From Acidobacteriota bacterium (GTDB lineage: Bacteria > Actinomycetota > Actinomycetes > Actinomycetales > Micrococcaceae): a stretch of 6,400 nucleotides of DNA. Shown one piece after another: positions 5,500 to 6,400 of this stretch. The DNA is taken from positions 1 through 6,400 of the forward strand of contig JABBNV010000161.1 of assembly GCA_019352125.1 (NCBI GenBank), in the 5' to 3' direction. A program made the position numbers and the translations under genes. Each line of letters opens with the position of its first letter. Position 1 is the first letter of the stretch. The notes under the pieces were generated by a model that ran no database searches, was not told the DNA's origin, and was given only the letters and a program-made list of their open reading frames with translations.

Positions 5500-5511
5500 G
5501 TGATTCTCTCA
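5470..5511. promoter_or_regulatory. Extended dyad over the dedA -10 and start codon (candidate operator)
   Basis: TGAGAGA (5470-5476) is the exact inverse complement of TCTCTCA (5505-5511), and inside it CCCCT (5479-5483) pairs with AGGGG (5496-5500), giving 12 symmetrical pairs centred near 5490. The centre carries GTAC (5487-5490) and the TACGCT -10. If dedA is leaderless, only the right half is transcribed, so the symmetry would act in DNA as an operator rather than as an RNA hairpin (inference). Confidence 0.4.
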
Positions 5512-6216
5512 GCCACTGGCCACGCGGCCATCTCAAGCCTGCTCCCGGCCCTCAGCCATGGCCCCCAACACGCCAGCTTGCTGCCGCCGTGGCTTGATCC
5601 AGAAATACTGCTGAATAATCCCGGATGGGGCTTCGGCGTGGTGGTGCTTGCCTGCGCCATTATCTTCGCGGAGACCGGCCTGCTCATCGGGTTCTTCCTC
5701 CCCGGTGACTCTCTCCTGTTCACCGCTGGACTGTTGACTGCCTCGGGAATAATCCACGTCAATATCTTCGTCTTGACGCTGCTGTTGATTGTCTGCGCGT
5801 TCGTGGGAAACCAGGTGGGCTACCTCATTGGGTTGAAGATCGGTCCGGCCATATTCAACAGGCCTGACTCAAGGTTCTTCCGCCAGGAACACGTGATCAG
5901 TGCCCATAATTTCTTTGAGCGACACGGTGGCAAGGCTTTGATTCTGGCTCGTTTCGTTCCCATTGTCCGCACCTTTGTACCCGTGATCACTGGTGTGGCC
6001 AAGTTGGAACTGCGCACTTTCACCATGTTCAACGCGATCGGTGCAATCCTTTGGGCGGGTGGCGTCACCCTGTTGGGCTATGCCCTGGGCAATCAGTTCC
6101 CGTGGGTGCGCAGCAACCTGGATATCATCTTCGTGGTGATTGTGCTGCTGTCCGTGCTGCCCATCATCATCGGCTTCCTGCGCAGCGTTTCAGCCAAGAA
6201 ATCCAATCCCAGCTAA
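5500..6216 (+). CDS. DedA family integral membrane protein
   Basis: A 238-residue inner-membrane protein of the DedA/VTT superfamily, whose members act in lipid-carrier or phospholipid translocation and proton-dependent membrane homeostasis; this protein's substrate is unknown. Family signatures are clear: FAETGLLIGFFLPGDSLLF (56-74) with E58 and D70, GNQVGYLIG (103-111), and ARFVPIVRTFVPVITG (150-165) with R151 and R157. The spacings E58-D70 (12) and R151-R157 (6) equal those of the essential E39/D51 and R130/R136 of E. coli YghB/YqjA. Hydrophobic segments cover about 45-65, 70-84, 88-114, 146-165, 177-197 and 207-228. The C-terminus is basic. GTG 5500 is chosen because no later Met or Val start precedes the conserved region. 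AAGGG directly abuts it with no spacer, so leaderless initiation from TACGCT is more likely than SD use. It converges on rdgB. Confidence 0.93.
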   Translation: MILSATGHAAISSLLPALSHGPQHASLLPPWLDPEILLNNPGWGFGVVVLACAIIFAETGLLIGFFLPGDSLLFTAGLLTASGIIHVNIFVLTLLLIVCAFVGNQVGYLIGLKIGPAIFNRPDSRFFRQEHVISAHNFFERHGGKALILARFVPIVRTFVPVITGVAKLELRTFTMFNAIGAILWAGGVTLLGYALGNQFPWVRSNLDIIFVVIVLLSVLPIIIGFLRSVSAKKSNPS

Positions 6217-6267
6217 GTCTAGTTGGCCACTGACCCAGAACTCCGGATCCCGCTGGCCCAGAACTTT
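6217..6267. repeat. Convergent intergenic region with an imperfect direct repeat and weak dyad
   Basis: Between the dedA and rdgB stop codons, CTGACCCAGAACT (6230-6242) and CTGGCCCAGAACT (6253-6265) are 13-base direct repeats with one mismatch, 23 bases apart. AGTTGGCC (6221-6228) can also pair with GGCC-CAG-AACT (6255-6265) around a 3-base bulge, with GGATCC in the loop. This could be a weak two-way terminator, but there is no T-tract and the stem is interrupted. Confidence 0.35.
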
Positions 6268-6400
6268 CTAGCTCAGCGCAGCCACAATATGCGGCAGGAG
6301 CAGCCGGAATGCCTGCCCGCGGTGGCTGATCGCGTTCTTCTCGCTCGAGCTCAGTTCGGCGCAACTGCGGTCCAGGCCCTCGGGTACAAGAATCGGGTCG
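6268..6400 (-). CDS. rdgB: RdgB/HAM1 non-canonical purine NTP pyrophosphatase, C-terminal fragment (cut by window edge)
   Basis: The last 43 residues of a minus-strand gene whose start lies beyond base 6400. They read DPILVPEGLDRSCAELSSSE and then KNAISHRGQAFRLLLPHI, which is the conserved C-terminus of RdgB/HAM1 (typically DPIF-P-G--R--AEL---EKN-ISHRGKA). The enzyme hydrolyses ITP, dITP and XTP to monophosphates in the cytoplasm and keeps deaminated purines out of DNA and RNA. SHRG and the EKN lysine belong to the nucleotide-binding site of the family. The stop is TAG at 6268-6270. The family length of about 200 residues means roughly 160 lie outside the window. It faces dedA tail to tail. 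Confidence 0.93.
   Translation of the reverse strand, partial: DPILVPEGLDRSCAELSSSEKNAISHRGQAFRLLLPHIVAALS

Noticed and set aside
1..6400. A coordinated DNA-repair or defence island made of sbcD, the exonuclease-BRCT gene and rdgB
   Set aside because: The genes lie in separate transcription units, broken up by unrelated membrane-protein genes, and no mobile-element boundary or composition shift is seen. All three are common chromosomal housekeeping genes.
1..6400. CRISPR arrays, tRNA or rRNA genes, insertion-sequence ends, riboswitches
   Set aside because: No regularly spaced repeats, no cloverleaf candidates, no transposase or terminal inverted repeats, and no long structured leaders; the longest gene-free stretch is about 170 bases.

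Overview
The window reads as an ordinary stretch of chromosome from a high-GC Gram-positive actinobacterium, most likely Arthrobacter or a close relative in the Micrococcaceae. This rests on the base composition, the frequent GTG starts, the lack of SD sequences at several starts, and the protein types: an actinobacterial exonuclease-BRCT fusion, a DUF4395 protein and an AqpZ-like channel with long tails. The genus is inference, because no rRNA or marker gene is present. I see no phage, transposon, CRISPR, tRNA or rRNA signal.

Layout, left to right. The minus-strand sbcD (nuclease SbcD, cut by the left edge) lies at 1-667. A strong hairpin at 681-716 separates it from the minus-strand aquaporin gene (736-1764). 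A divergent intergenic region of about 170 bp follows, then a plus-strand gene for an ADP-ribosylglycohydrolase-like protein (1939-2949). That gene converges, with only four bases between the stop codons, on a minus-strand DUF4395 membrane protein (2954-3493). Upstream of it on the same strand lie a DEDDh exonuclease fused to a BRCT domain (3558-4568) and, 24 bases further, a membrane-anchored protein of unknown function (4593-5396); these two probably form an operon. A DedA-family membrane protein is divergent from them (5500-6216) and converges on the 3' end of a minus-strand rdgB (6268-6400, cut by the right edge).

Three genes concern nucleic-acid or nucleotide maintenance: sbcD (hairpin and end processing), the exonuclease-BRCT gene and rdgB (removal of ITP/XTP). 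They are not in one operon, so I do not claim a system. The remaining genes are membrane proteins or uncharacterised.

Four points deserve a second look. (1) Three genes (sbcD, the ADP-ribosylglycohydrolase-like gene and dedA) have a TAC-N-Y-T hexamer at exactly -12 to -7 from the start codon and no usable SD sequence, which is the pattern of leaderless transcripts; the DUF4395 gene has a similar hexamer one base further out. (2) The ADP-ribosylglycohydrolase-like protein has lost the acidic metal-binding residues in both diagnostic motifs and looks like a pseudoenzyme. (3) The aquaporin has an F-I-A-R constriction instead of the F-H-T-R of AqpZ, plus a tail of about 75 residues. (4) Dyad symmetries sit on the dedA promoter/start and the sbcD promoter. 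I do not see a multi-gene system that is clearly new.
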